A stretch of DNA of 34,079 nucleotides, taken from positions 1-34,079 of the forward strand of contig CAMKGA010000020.1 in NCBI GenBank assembly GCA_946412015.1, given 5' to 3'. This DNA comes from an uncultured Caryophanales bacterium (GTDB taxonomy: Bacteria > Bacillota_I > Bacilli_A > RF39 > UBA660). The stretch's first letter is position 1; each line of letters opens with the position of its first letter. Under the pieces are notes generated by a model. The model saw only the letters and a program-made list of their open reading frames with translations, was not told the DNA's origin and searched no databases. The position numbers and the translations under genes are program-made. Shown piece by piece: positions 7,994-16,487 of this stretch.

Positions 7994-9976
7994 ATGAATA
8001 ACTTTAGAAAATGTTTTGCTATTGTTATAGTAGCAATTATGCTGTTTGGAATTAATTCTAATGTAAAAGCAGCAAATAAATTAGCAGATGAATTTCCAGA
8101 TAGTATCACCGCTAAATTAGGAAGAACATTTAGTCAGGATGGAATTTATCTAGGAATTGATATTTATAAAAAACATTATGAAAAGGGAAAAGCATTTTGT
8201 GCAACGTTTTTTAGATCAGCGCCATATACAGGTACTAAGTGTACTCCAGTAGCATGGAATAGTAATGATGATAAAAACATGAGAATTGGTGCAGGTGTTG
8301 CGAATATTGTTTTAGAAGCAAGAAAAATAACTAATTCTGCACCAGGTAACGCTGAGATTGGTTGGGAACAATATTTTTATGGTGAAATGTCTATAAACGA
8401 TTTTCTTTACACTTATAATGGTAAAAATTCTGATAATAATATGGCACGTATTTCAAATTGGAGTAAGGTTAAGACAAATAGTACTTTTATAAAAATGAAA
8501 AGTCTGGCAGAAAAAGGATATGATAATTATGGCAATGCGTCAATAGAATTAAATGGAGCGGAATTAACTGTTTCTGAAAATGGTACAACAGCGGTTGGTA
8601 CAGTAAATGCTATATGTAAAAGTCCTGAAGGTAATACCATTAAGTGTAATATTGAAAATGTAGCTTCATTTAACGCTGCTGTATTAAAAGAAATGTATGC
8701 AGAATATAATGGTCAAAGATATCCTTTAAGCGTATCATCTTCTGAATCTAACAATAGTAAAACTGTACTAACAACAGGAAATATAGAGATTGGACAAGTT
8801 GATCCAAATACTAGGATAACATTTACTTATAATGTAACTGCTAATTATAATTATCCTGTTGCACAGAAATACAATTGTGGACAATCATATCAGAGCTTGG
8901 TTCCAAACTATATTATTAGTAAACCTAAAAGTATGAATAATACTGCATCTGCAAGTTATATAACAAATGATGTAAAATGTAAATTAAAGATTAATAAAGT
9001 AGACAGTACGACTTCTACTCCATTAAATGGTGCAAAATTCGATTTATTTGAAATTGATGGAAGTAATAAAATTAAAAAAGGAAGATTCACAGTAGATGGA
9101 ACAGTTGAGATTAATAATTTATCAAAAACCAGTACATATTCTTTAGTTGAAGTTCAAGCACCAACTGGATATGAACTTGATAGTACACCTATAAGTATAA
9201 CTTTTGATGATACAAACTGTGCCTTGTTAGAAAAAACAGTAACTAACGAAAAACAAACTGGAAATTTAACTATTAACAAAGTTGATGAAGATGGAAATAA
9301 TGTTGCTGGTGCAAAGCTAAAAGTTTATAGAATAATTAAGAATAGTAGTTCAACAAGTGATGAAGATATATATGAATATGAATATGTGAAATTTGATGGG
9401 AATGATTATTTTATTACAACTGATACACCAAGAGTTGTTAATGATTTAATTATTGGACAGACATATTATGTTGTTGAAGAGGCTGTGCCTGAAGGAACAG
9501 ATTATGCATTTAAGAAAAATATAGATTCTGTAAAAATCGCTGCAGGAAATAATACAGTAAAACTTGAAAATGTACACTCAAATTTTAAAATAAGTAAGCA
9601 AGCAATAGCAGGTTCTGAAGAATTACCAGGCGCAAAATTAGAAATATTTTATGAAAATGGAAATAGTACAGGTTGGAGTTGGGAATCAACAGATAAGCCA
9701 CAGGAAATAAGTGGTCTAGCAGATGGTAGTTATGTTCTTGTAGAAACAACTGCACCAAATGGGTATGAAAAAGCAGAATCAATTAATTTTACAATAGAAA
9801 ATGGTAAATTAAAAGATGATGAAGATAACATTTTAGTTATGAAAGATAAAGAGATTGTTGAAGTTCCAGATACTTTTACTACATCTAATATAATTACTAT
9901 GATTGCAGGATTACTTTTAGTTACAGGTGGATCAGTAGCTCTTGCGTATGAGTACAAAAAAAGAAAAACAGCCTAG
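7994..9976 (+). CDS. SpaA/CnaB-repeat pilin or adhesin, locus B
   Basis: A 660-residue secreted surface protein. It has a signal peptide (about 1-26), an N-terminal domain homologous to that of the locus A pilin (KAFCATF with Cys69, Cys83, GEMSINDFLY with Glu131, KYNCG with Cys295), a middle region with a further cysteine pair (208 and 218), and three SpaA/CnaB domains (about 329-418, 423-526 and 531-618). Isopeptide residues are visible: Lys335/Glu386/Asn418, Lys429/Glu495-496/Asn526, and Lys535/Glu584 with Asp618 instead of Asn in the last one. The C-terminus is VPDTF (624-628), a membrane helix and YKKRKTA. The start has AGGAGAGG upstream and fits the promoter. It overlaps the next sortase gene. 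Confidence 0.87.
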   Translation: MNNFRKCFAIVIVAIMLFGINSNVKAANKLADEFPDSITAKLGRTFSQDGIYLGIDIYKKHYEKGKAFCATFFRSAPYTGTKCTPVAWNSNDDKNMRIGAGVANIVLEARKITNSAPGNAEIGWEQYFYGEMSINDFLYTYNGKNSDNNMARISNWSKVKTNSTFIKMKSLAEKGYDNYGNASIELNGAELTVSENGTTAVGTVNAICKSPEGNTIKCNIENVASFNAAVLKEMYAEYNGQRYPLSVSSSESNNSKTVLTTGNIEIGQVDPNTRITFTYNVTANYNYPVAQKYNCGQSYQSLVPNYIISKPKSMNNTASASYITNDVKCKLKINKVDSTTSTPLNGAKFDLFEIDGSNKIKKGRFTVDGTVEINNLSKTSTYSLVEVQAPTGYELDSTPISITFDDTNCALLEKTVTNEKQTGNLTINKVDEDGNNVAGAKLKVYRIIKNSSSTSDEDIYEYEYVKFDGNDYFITTDTPRVVNDLIIGQTYYVVEEAVPEGTDYAFKKNIDSVKIAAGNNTVKLENVHSNFKISKQAIAGSEELPGAKLEIFYENGNSTGWSWESTDKPQEISGLADGSYVLVETTAPNGYEKAESINFTIENGKLKDDEDNILVMKDKEIVEVPDTFTTSNIITMIAGLLLVTGGSVALAYEYKKRKTA

Positions 9977-10613
9977 AACTAGTACTGTTCTTCTTTTTTC
10001 TATAATTGTTTTTTTCTTTGGTTTGTATTTAATAAGTTATAATTATTTAGTAGCAAAAAAAGATAAAATATACTCAAAGATGAATTTGCTTTTATTTGAA
10101 GATGAGACTCCTGAAAAAATAGATGATAATAATCAAGCAAATGAGCAACAAATAGAAAAAACAGAAGAAGTAACAGAACAAATTGAACAAAAGAAAATAT
10201 CATATAATTATATTGGTAAATTGCAGATAGATAAAATTGGATTAAATAAAGGGTTCTTAGACATTAACTCTCCTTATAATAACGTTAGTAGAAATGTAAC
10301 CGTGATTAAAAAATCATCATATCCTGATACAGAAAATGGTAATTTAATATTAGCCGCTCATTCTGGCAATTGTGCTATATGTTATTTTGATAAATTATAT
10401 AAATTAGCACTCAATGATAAGGCATTAGTGGAATATAAGAACTATAAATATACTTATATCTTAAAGGATATATATAATGTTCCAAAAACTGGAGAAGTTG
10501 AAATAAGAAGAAATATTGATCAGACGGTTTTAACATTAATTACTTGTACTCACGAAAGTGATACAGAACAAACAGTATATATATTTGAATTATCAAAAAA
10601 AGAAAAAAAATAA
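9948..10613 (+). CDS. Sortase of pilin locus B
   Basis: A 221-residue membrane transpeptidase with a short cytoplasmic tail, membrane segment (about 13-35), acidic Glu/Gln-rich linker (50-82) and sortase domain (87-215). His138 lies in LILAAHSG and Cys200 in LTLITCTH. The position where sortases normally carry the catalytic arginine, just before the last strand, reads EQTVYIFEL, with Gln208 in place of Arg. It is neither a clear SrtB nor a classical SrtA; a class C/D-like or related subfamily fits best. I prefer the ATG at 9948; a TTG at 9942 is also possible. Either start overlaps the pilin gene by about 30 bases, so the two are translationally coupled. Confidence 0.82.
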   Translation: MSTKKEKQPRTSTVLLFSIIVFFFGLYLISYNYLVAKKDKIYSKMNLLLFEDETPEKIDDNNQANEQQIEKTEEVTEQIEQKKISYNYIGKLQIDKIGLNKGFLDINSPYNNVSRNVTVIKKSSYPDTENGNLILAAHSGNCAICYFDKLYKLALNDKALVEYKNYKYTYILKDIYNVPKTGEVEIRRNIDQTVLTLITCTHESDTEQTVYIFELSKKEKK

Positions 10614-10625
10614 GAAGGTGAGAAA

Positions 10626-11324
10626 ATGGCAGATTTTTCAATTTTTCAAAAATTAAAATTATTTTTTAACACTGTCATTTCTACACCTTTTTTTATTTCG
10701 TATGCAGTATTAGGTGTTGTATTAATTTTTATTATGATATACGATATAAAAAAACAAAAAAAATTCAGTAAGATAATATATGTTACTAGTTTTGTATTTT
10801 TAGTTACTTTTTTTGTAATTAAATATTTTAATATTATTTTAAAATTTTTTGATTCATTTATTGAACTTTTATTAAATACTCTTTATTTTCCTAACCTAGG
10901 GCTATATATAGGAATGCTTATAATACTTAATATTACATTAGGCTTTAGTGTTATATCTAAAAAGGTTAATAAAAGTAGTAAAATATGCACAACGGTAATA
11001 TCAATCATTGTAGATTTTATATTTATTTTAATTGTAGGGATTGTTTCAAAAAATAAAATAGATGTAACTAGTGATGTAAAATTATATTCAGATCCAACTG
11101 TACTTACACTTTTGCAAATTTCAATGGCTCTTTTTGTTTCATTGTACTTAATACTATTATTTATATACTTACATCATAAATTAAAAAAGTATGACGCTAA
11201 AAATATAAATAGTAATGTAATAATACCTAGTATGGGTATATATTTTGATGATGAAAAAGAAGAAAATAAGTTTTCTAATGATCAGATAAAATTAATTAAA
11301 ATAATTGATTTTAATAAGAGGTAA
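10626..11324 (+). CDS. Polytopic membrane protein of unknown function in pilin locus B
   Basis: A 232-residue protein with about five hydrophobic segments (near 17-40, 50-72, 85-108, 120-142 and 160-185) and a charged C-terminal tail. I recognise no family or catalytic motif. It begins 12 bases after the sortase stop behind AAGAAGGTGAG, so it is surely in the same operon. A role in pilus assembly, secretion or anchoring is an inference from position only. Confidence 0.7.
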   Translation: MADFSIFQKLKLFFNTVISTPFFISYAVLGVVLIFIMIYDIKKQKKFSKIIYVTSFVFLVTFFVIKYFNIILKFFDSFIELLLNTLYFPNLGLYIGMLIILNITLGFSVISKKVNKSSKICTTVISIIVDFIFILIVGIVSKNKIDVTSDVKLYSDPTVLTLLQISMALFVSLYLILLFIYLHHKLKKYDAKNINSNVIIPSMGIYFDDEKEENKFSNDQIKLIKIIDFNKR

Positions 11325-11331
11325 GTTGTTT

Positions 11332-11556
11332 ATGAATAATGAAAAAGGATTTTATAAAAATATAGGTAACTTAGTATTAAATGATAGTCAAATAGAAATA
11401 TTAAAAAAACATAATATTTCTATTGATAAGTTTAAAAGTAATCATGAATTAATATATTATCTTGAAGATATATTAAATAATACTTATGATGAAGAATTAG
11501 AATATGTATCAAGTGAACTTGCAGATATGTATTATTATAGTAATGTAAATAAATAA
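11332..11556 (+). CDS. Small cytoplasmic protein of unknown function
   Basis: A 74-residue protein with no membrane segment or signal, rich in Glu, Asn and Tyr, predicted mostly helical (LNDSQIEILKKHNISIDKF). I chose the ATG at 11332 behind AGAGG; an upstream TTG at 11305 lies in the previous gene. It follows the membrane protein by 7 bases and precedes the InlB-like gene by 11 bases, so it belongs to the pilin B operon. Function unknown. Confidence 0.6.
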   Translation: MNNEKGFYKNIGNLVLNDSQIEILKKHNISIDKFKSNHELIYYLEDILNNTYDEELEYVSSELADMYYYSNVNK

Positions 11557-11567
11557 AGGAGCTTATA

Positions 11568-12023
11568 ATGGATAATAATAAAATAAAGACTAAGGTAAAA
11601 AAGAAAAAATATGAACTTACACCTGTAAAAATAACTATTGTATCTTTGGGGGCTTTTATTTTGATGCTCTCAATAGGAATTTCTCCTGGACTAATGGGTA
11701 ATTCTGTAAGTAAAGAAAGTTATAAAATAATATATAATGGTAATGGTGGAATTGGAAAGATGGAAGATCAAATAATAAATTATAATAATTCTACTCGGTT
11801 AAATAAAAATGAATTTAAAAAAGAAGGATATTATTTTAATGGCTGGATAGCGAAAAAAAGCAATAATACTTGGAGGTGCTATAAAAATAATAGTACTGTT
11901 GATTGGACAACTCAGAATAATTGTAATGAATATGGGTATGTGATATTTAAAGATGGTGCTTATATTAATGATATAGTTAATCCTGGTGATACAATATATA
12001 TGTATGCAAAATGGATTAAGTAA
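11568..12023 (+). CDS. Membrane-anchored protein with an InlB B-repeat-like domain
   Basis: A 151-residue protein with a lysine-rich N-terminus, one membrane or signal-anchor segment (about 20-42) and an extracellular domain (about 55-151). The pattern IIYNGNGGIGKMEDQ, then GYYFNGW and a final YMYAKW is the Listeria-Bacteroides / InlB B-repeat signature, a beta-grasp module found in surface proteins. Two cysteines (in WRCYK and NNCNE) lie in the domain insertion and may form a disulfide. AAAGGAG precedes the ATG. It is the last gene of the pilin B operon, which supports a surface role. Confidence 0.72.
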   Translation: MDNNKIKTKVKKKKYELTPVKITIVSLGAFILMLSIGISPGLMGNSVSKESYKIIYNGNGGIGKMEDQIINYNNSTRLNKNEFKKEGYYFNGWIAKKSNNTWRCYKNNSTVDWTTQNNCNEYGYVIFKDGAYINDIVNPGDTIYMYAKWIK

Positions 12024-12026
12024 TGC

Positions 12027-12055
12027 TTGCAATAGAAACTAATTTTTATTATAAT
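12027..12055 (+). promoter_or_regulatory. Rubrerythrin promoter
   Basis: TTGCAA (12027-12032), a 17-nt spacer, TATAAT (12050-12055). It begins four bases after the preceding stop codon. Confidence 0.75.
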
Positions 12056-12078
12056 TAAGATGTTTAGAAGGAGGATTT

Positions 12079-12618
12079 ATGGAATTTAAGGAAAGTCAAA
12101 CATACAAAAATTTACAAACTGCATTTGCGGGGGAAAGTCAAGCAAGAAATAAATATAATTATTTTGCTAGCAAAGCAAAAAAAGATGGTTATGAACAAAT
12201 TGCAGCTATTTTTGAAGAGACCGCAAACAATGAAAAAGAACATGCTAAAATGTGGTTTAAAGAGCTTAATGGTGGTAGTATTCCATCAACAGAAGAAAAT
12301 CTACTAGCAGCTGCTGAAGGTGAAAATTATGAATGGACTGATATGTATGATGGATTTGCAAAAACTGCTAAAGAAGAAGGATATGACCGTATTGCATTTC
12401 TATTTGAAAGTGTTGGGAAAATAGAAAAAGAACATGAAGCTAGATATAGAAAATTACTTGAAAATGTAAAAGGTAATCTTGTATTTTCTCGTGATGGTGA
12501 TTGTATTTGGCAATGTAGAAATTGTGGACATATAGTTATTGGAAAAAGTGCACCAAAAGTATGCCCTGTATGTAATCATCCACAGTCATATTTTGAAATT
12601 AAAAGTGAAAATTATTAA
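12079..12618 (+). CDS. rbr: Rubrerythrin
   Basis: A 179-residue diiron peroxidase that reduces hydrogen peroxide in anaerobes. The N-terminal four-helix ferritin-like domain (about 1-140) shows [21 protein letters not shown] and [15 protein letters not shown] with the iron-binding Glu and His residues. The C-terminal rubredoxin-like domain has CRNCG and CPVCNHP for a Fe-Cys4 centre. AAGGAGG lies 6 bases from the ATG. It is transcribed alone from its own promoter and ended by a clear terminator. Its presence suits an anaerobic or microaerobic lifestyle. Confidence 0.95.
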   Translation: MEFKESQTYKNLQTAFAGESQARNKYNYFASKAKKDGYEQIAAIFEETANNEKEHAKMWFKELNGGSIPSTEENLLAAAEGENYEWTDMYDGFAKTAKEEGYDRIAFLFESVGKIEKEHEARYRKLLENVKGNLVFSRDGDCIWQCRNCGHIVIGKSAPKVCPVCNHPQSYFEIKSENY

Positions 12619-12640
12619 AATGCAGAGATGCATTTTTTTT
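12617..12640 (+). terminator. Terminator after rubrerythrin
   Basis: AAAATGCA, GAGA loop, TGCATTTT followed by more T residues: a compact intrinsic terminator starting at the stop codon. Confidence 0.8.
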
Positions 12641-12686
12641 GTAGGAAAATTAGTCTTTTTTATTGTATAGATATATAGGTGATAAT

Positions 12687-14246
12687 ATGTATATTGATTA
12701 TAATAAAAAAATATTAATAATATCTCAAGTCTTATATTTTAATAAAAAAATTTGTTATTTAAAAAAATTATATATTGTTTATATTATAACTAAATTAGTT
12801 AACTATAATAATAGTATATTTATGAAAAAAATAAAAACTAGTTATACTTTCGAAAAAAAATATGATAATGAGCAGTTAGAAGCAATATGCTCGTTAGAAA
12901 AAAATACCTTTGTAATTGCAGGGGCTGGCGCAGGTAAAACATCGTTAATTGTAGGAAAAATTAATTATTTAATAGAAAAATTAAATTATCAAGAAAACGA
13001 TATATTATGTATTTCTTATACAAATGATGCTTGTAATAACATAAAAGAAAAAATTAAATATAATATAGATATTTTTACATTTCATAAGTTAGCTCTTAAT
13101 ATTTTAAATAATAAATATAAAATAAATAATAATTATTTAAAGTATGTAATTAATGAATATTTTGAATCCATAATATATAATAATTCTAGAATGATAAAAG
13201 TGGCAATAAAGTGTATAAAAAAAAGAAATATTAAAAAATATAGATATTATTTAAAATATGGATATTTTAATGGTTTAAAAAAAGTCATATATAGTTATAT
13301 TAATTTATTTATAGTAAATAATTATAGTTTTAATCAATTTTTAAAATGTAGAAGAAATAAAAAAATAGTATCTATTATTATTGATATATATATATTATAC
13401 ATAGACGAACTTAATTCATCTAATGAGGTGGATTTAAATACATTAATATCAAAAGCAACTATGTATATAGATAATAAAGTAAAATATAAATATATAATTA
13501 TTGATGAGTTTCAAGATGTTTCTCAAATAAGATTAGACTTTATAAAAAAAATTATAAGTGTTACTGATGCAAAGATACTTACAGTTGGTGATGATTATCA
13601 ATCTATATTTAAATTTTCTGGCAGTGATTTAAAATCATTTACATATTACGATAAAAATAGCACAAAAGTAATTAAATTGAAAAATAATTATAGATGTTGT
13701 CAAGAAATTGTACAAGTTTCAAATAAGTTCATATGTAAAAATAAAGAGCAAATTAGAAAAAAAATACAAGCGCATAAGTCAGTTAATAAATGTATTATTC
13801 TAGTTAAGTATAATAAAAATATATTGTATAAGTTATTGTTATATTTATGTAATAAGAATAAAAATATATTAATATTAGGTAGAAATAGAAATGATATTAA
13901 TAATTATATTAATTGTGAGACTATTAATGATTTATCAAAAAAATATAATAATAAGATAAGATATAAAACTGTTCATGCAGCAAAGGGCCTTGAAGAAGAA
14001 GCTGTAATTTTACTAAATTTAAAATCAAGTATAAATGGTTTTCCAAATAAAATTAATAATAAATTAATTAATTCATTAATGAATAAAGAGAAATATTTGT
14101 ATGCAGAAGAAAGAAGGTTATTTTATGTTGCTCTTACAAGATCAAATGAAAAAGTCTATATTATTGAACATTATAATCAATCAATTTTTTTAAAGGAAAT
14201 AAAAAAAATAGGTAGGAAAAATATTTCTTACTTATCTTTAGAATAG
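12687..14246 (+). CDS. Compact UvrD/Rep-like superfamily 1 helicase
   Basis: A 519-residue DNA helicase with all core motifs: IAGAGAGKTS (Walker A), ISYTNDAC (Ia), TFHKLA, YIIIDEFQDVSQ (II), VGDDYQSIFKFSGSD (III), LKNNYRC (IV), TVHAAKGLE (V) and RRLFYVALTRS (VI). Typical UvrD/PcrA proteins are 650-750 residues, so the inserted 1B/2B domains are reduced. The start at 12687 follows AGGTGAT; ATG at 12822 would give a more standard N-terminus but has no ribosome site, so the first 45 residues are uncertain. Codon use is exceptionally rich in Asn, Ile, Lys and AT. It overlaps the convergent PHP gene by 19 bases. The role could be repair or handling of foreign DNA; no partner nuclease is adjacent. 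Confidence 0.85.
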   Translation: MYIDYNKKILIISQVLYFNKKICYLKKLYIVYIITKLVNYNNSIFMKKIKTSYTFEKKYDNEQLEAICSLEKNTFVIAGAGAGKTSLIVGKINYLIEKLNYQENDILCISYTNDACNNIKEKIKYNIDIFTFHKLALNILNNKYKINNNYLKYVINEYFESIIYNNSRMIKVAIKCIKKRNIKKYRYYLKYGYFNGLKKVIYSYINLFIVNNYSFNQFLKCRRNKKIVSIIIDIYILYIDELNSSNEVDLNTLISKATMYIDNKVKYKYIIIDEFQDVSQIRLDFIKKIISVTDAKILTVGDDYQSIFKFSGSDLKSFTYYDKNSTKVIKLKNNYRCCQEIVQVSNKFICKNKEQIRKKIQAHKSVNKCIILVKYNKNILYKLLLYLCNKNKNILILGRNRNDINNYINCETINDLSKKYNNKIRYKTVHAAKGLEEEAVILLNLKSSINGFPNKINNKLINSLMNKEKYLYAEERRLFYVALTRSNEKVYIIEHYNQSIFLKEIKKIGRKNISYLSLE

Positions 14247-15424
14247 AATTTAAGTAAATTTTTTATAATTTTATTGTCAACTTTAATGTGCATAATTTTT
14301 TTATAAATTTTATTTAACATTTTTAATCTATGTTTATAACTTTCATTGCAATATCTTATATATTCTTTCTTGCGTGATATTTTTTTGCTTTTTAGACTTA
14401 TATCCATAATAGTATTATTAAGTTCATCAATCTCTTTTTTTAAACTAGATACTATTTTTATATATTTTTTGTTTGTTGAGGCAATGTCTTCTTTTATTAT
14501 TTTTTTAATACTAACCTCATCATTATATTTTATATTTTTACTTAATTTCTTTATATAATTATATTCGTATGATTGAATATTCTTCTTAAATATTTTGTAC
14601 TTTTTCTCCATAATATTATTTTTATATAATAGAGGATTATAATCTAAAATAATATTTTTATAAATGTCTAAGTCTTTTAGTATACTTTTAGTAGAATCAT
14701 TATATTTGTCTATGACATTTTTAGAATGAGCATCTACTCCTATAACAAATGTATTGTTTAATTTTTTTGCTATATCAAAAAATAATCTATGTGGATATGG
14801 ATAACTATTATCATTCATTATCTTTATATTATTTTTAAATGTTAAATTAATTTCGAGTGGAATATTTAATTTTTTAGCTTTTTTACAAATAATTTCTGCT
14901 GCATTCTTACAGTTACAAATATACTTATCATAATCACTTTTTTCTATAGTTTCTCTATATTTTAGATATACATCAGGGTGGGCTATGTAACTAAATAATC
15001 CAGTATCTAAGGCTTCACAAACACTATTTGCATATAAAATGGGATAATTAATATTACCGATAGGATTAATACCTTTTATAAAGTGTTGACCTAAGATTAA
15101 ATAATCACTATTATCTTTTAGGTTCATTAAATGTTTATCATACATTTTATCATATTCGCATTCAAATCCTATTAATATATCTAAACTCTTATACTGTTTT
15201 TTTAATCTTTTTAATTTAGAAATATAATCTTTTTTTTCATTAATATACATTCTACTTTTTTCTTGTGGAAATTCTTCTTTTGGTAGTGGCATATGATCTG
15301 AAAAACCAACTATTTTAAATCCATTTTTAATAAATTTATTAATGTATTCTTCTTCTTTTTCATACGATGCATGCCCACATCTATATGTATGCGTATGAAA
15401 GTTATAATTGAAATCCTTTTTCAT
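14228..15424 (-). CDS. PHP-domain phosphoesterase, histidinol-phosphatase-like, with C-terminal extension
   Basis: A 398-residue protein. Residues 1-270 form a PHP domain: FHTHTYRCGH (metal ligands), GFSDHMPL, IGFECEYD, LGQHF, YIAHPDVYLKY and GVDAHS. This is the HisK/HisJ-like class of trinuclear-metal phosphoesterases. A C-terminal tail of about 120 residues (280-398) is Lys-rich and predicted coiled coil; it is not part of the family. No his genes are nearby, so a histidine role is not supported. AAAGGAG precedes the ATG, which lies inside the end of the HD-domain gene (23-base overlap), indicating coupled translation. Confidence 0.82.
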   Translation of the reverse strand: MKKDFNYNFHTHTYRCGHASYEKEEEYINKFIKNGFKIVGFSDHMPLPKEEFPQEKSRMYINEKKDYISKLKRLKKQYKSLDILIGFECEYDKMYDKHLMNLKDNSDYLILGQHFIKGINPIGNINYPILYANSVCEALDTGLFSYIAHPDVYLKYRETIEKSDYDKYICNCKNAAEIICKKAKKLNIPLEINLTFKNNIKIMNDNSYPYPHRLFFDIAKKLNNTFVIGVDAHSKNVIDKYNDSTKSILKDLDIYKNIILDYNPLLYKNNIMEKKYKIFKKNIQSYEYNYIKKLSKNIKYNDEVSIKKIIKEDIASTNKKYIKIVSSLKKEIDELNNTIMDISLKSKKISRKKEYIRYCNESYKHRLKMLNKIYKKIMHIKVDNKIIKNLLKFYSKDK

Positions 15425-16397
15425 TATTCTCCTTTTGATTTGATAAACATTTATTATATGTACTATAAAATAAATCTGATATTATGTTAAATTTATTTTT
15501 AATCTCTTCTAGATTGGTATCATTAATATCAACATTGGTAATGATAGATTTTATTCCATAAATATTTAATATTTTTATAAGAAGATTACATAAAGATGCA
15601 ATGAAATAGCATCTATTTTTGGATAATTCAATATTTGGCCTTCTTTTAGCAATATCATTAATTCTGGCTTTTGGAGATAATATATTTGTATCGGTAGCCA
15701 TTAAATCAGCAATATTTAATATATCATCATATAAATTGTAATTACTATTTTCTAATATTTCATACATATCTTCATTTTTTGCATCGCTATTTAATAAAAC
15801 TTTTCCGTTTTTTATTTCAAATCCATTTTCAATATATTCATTATTACAATATCTTTCACCATTAATAAAAGAATGGGTTAAACATCCTTTTGCATATTTA
15901 TCAAGTTTTAAATCACATAAGTGTTCAAATCCTATTATTACATGATCAAAATTATGTGAAAACTTCCTTCCGTAATCGTGTAAAAGACCGTAACAAAATG
16001 CGAAATCAGAATCTCTCGATAACATATTTGCAATATTTTCACTAGCTTTTGCTTCATATAAAGAATGACTAATCCAACTACTTAAATTGAATTTATGGTC
16101 GTTTGTGTATTTTTCTCCTAAGTGCTTGCTGTTTTTTAATAATTCATATGCTGTACTTAAAATTAATGATTTCATATCACCAGTAGGATATTGTATCATA
16201 TTATATGCTTCAATAGCTGTAATATTTAATTTCTGTGAAATTTCTTTACAAAGATTTTCTAAGTTATCAAAAGATACTCCATGTATTAAAATAATAAATG
16301 CATCTTCCTTGGATAAAGAATTAAAACTATTTAGTGAATTGGAAATTATTTTAATAGCTTTATTTTTATATTTCTTATTAGAAAAATTTAATTTCAT
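15402..16397 (-). CDS. HD-domain protein (putative metal-dependent phosphohydrolase)
   Basis: A 331-residue protein with an HD core in the middle: ISHSLYEAKAS (His about 110), LLHDYGRKF with the His-Asp pair (about 140), the HNFDHVIIG histidine, and an ADLMATD aspartate later. This arrangement fits HD phosphohydrolases acting on nucleotides or phosphorylated small molecules. The substrate is not evident. It is first in a two-gene operon with the PHP protein, both being metal phosphoesterase folds. AAAGGA precedes the ATG. Confidence 0.72.
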   Translation of the reverse strand: MKLNFSNKKYKNKAIKIISNSLNSFNSLSKEDAFIILIHGVSFDNLENLCKEISQKLNITAIEAYNMIQYPTGDMKSLILSTAYELLKNSKHLGEKYTNDHKFNLSSWISHSLYEAKASENIANMLSRDSDFAFCYGLLHDYGRKFSHNFDHVIIGFEHLCDLKLDKYAKGCLTHSFINGERYCNNEYIENGFEIKNGKVLLNSDAKNEDMYEILENSNYNLYDDILNIADLMATDTNILSPKARINDIAKRRPNIELSKNRCYFIASLCNLLIKILNIYGIKSIITNVDINDTNLEEIKNKFNIISDLFYSTYNKCLSNQKENNEKGFQL

Positions 16398-16419
16398 ATC
16401 TAAATCCTTTCTCTTAAAT

Positions 16420-16449
16420 ATTATAGCATTAAATATTAATTTTTTACAA
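16420..16449 (-). promoter_or_regulatory. Promoter of the HD-PHP operon
   Basis: Minus strand TTGTAA (16449-16444), 18-nt spacer, TATAAT (16425-16420) preceded by TGC, an extended -10. Confidence 0.65.
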
Positions 16450-16450
16450 A

Positions 16451-16474
16451 CAAAAACCGTTGAATATCAACGGT
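16451..16474 (-). terminator. Terminator of the tRNA-Ala gene
   Basis: On the minus strand ACCGTTGA and TCAACGGT form an 8-bp stem followed by TTTTTG, 14 bases after the tRNA CCA end. Confidence 0.75.
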
Positions 16475-16487
16475 ATATTTCATATAA

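Noticed and set aside
9585-9957. Minus-strand frames opposite the pilin B gene
   Set aside because: They are shadows of the SpaA-repeat coding frame with no start signals.
14228-15424. Histidinol phosphatase hisK
   Set aside because: PHP motifs match, but there are no histidine genes nearby and a long foreign tail is present, so the specific name is not justified.
12687-16397. Helicase, PHP and HD genes as one anti-phage defence island
   Set aside because: The helicase is convergent with the other two and there is no nuclease, transposase or integrase; the idea is not supported by the sequence alone.
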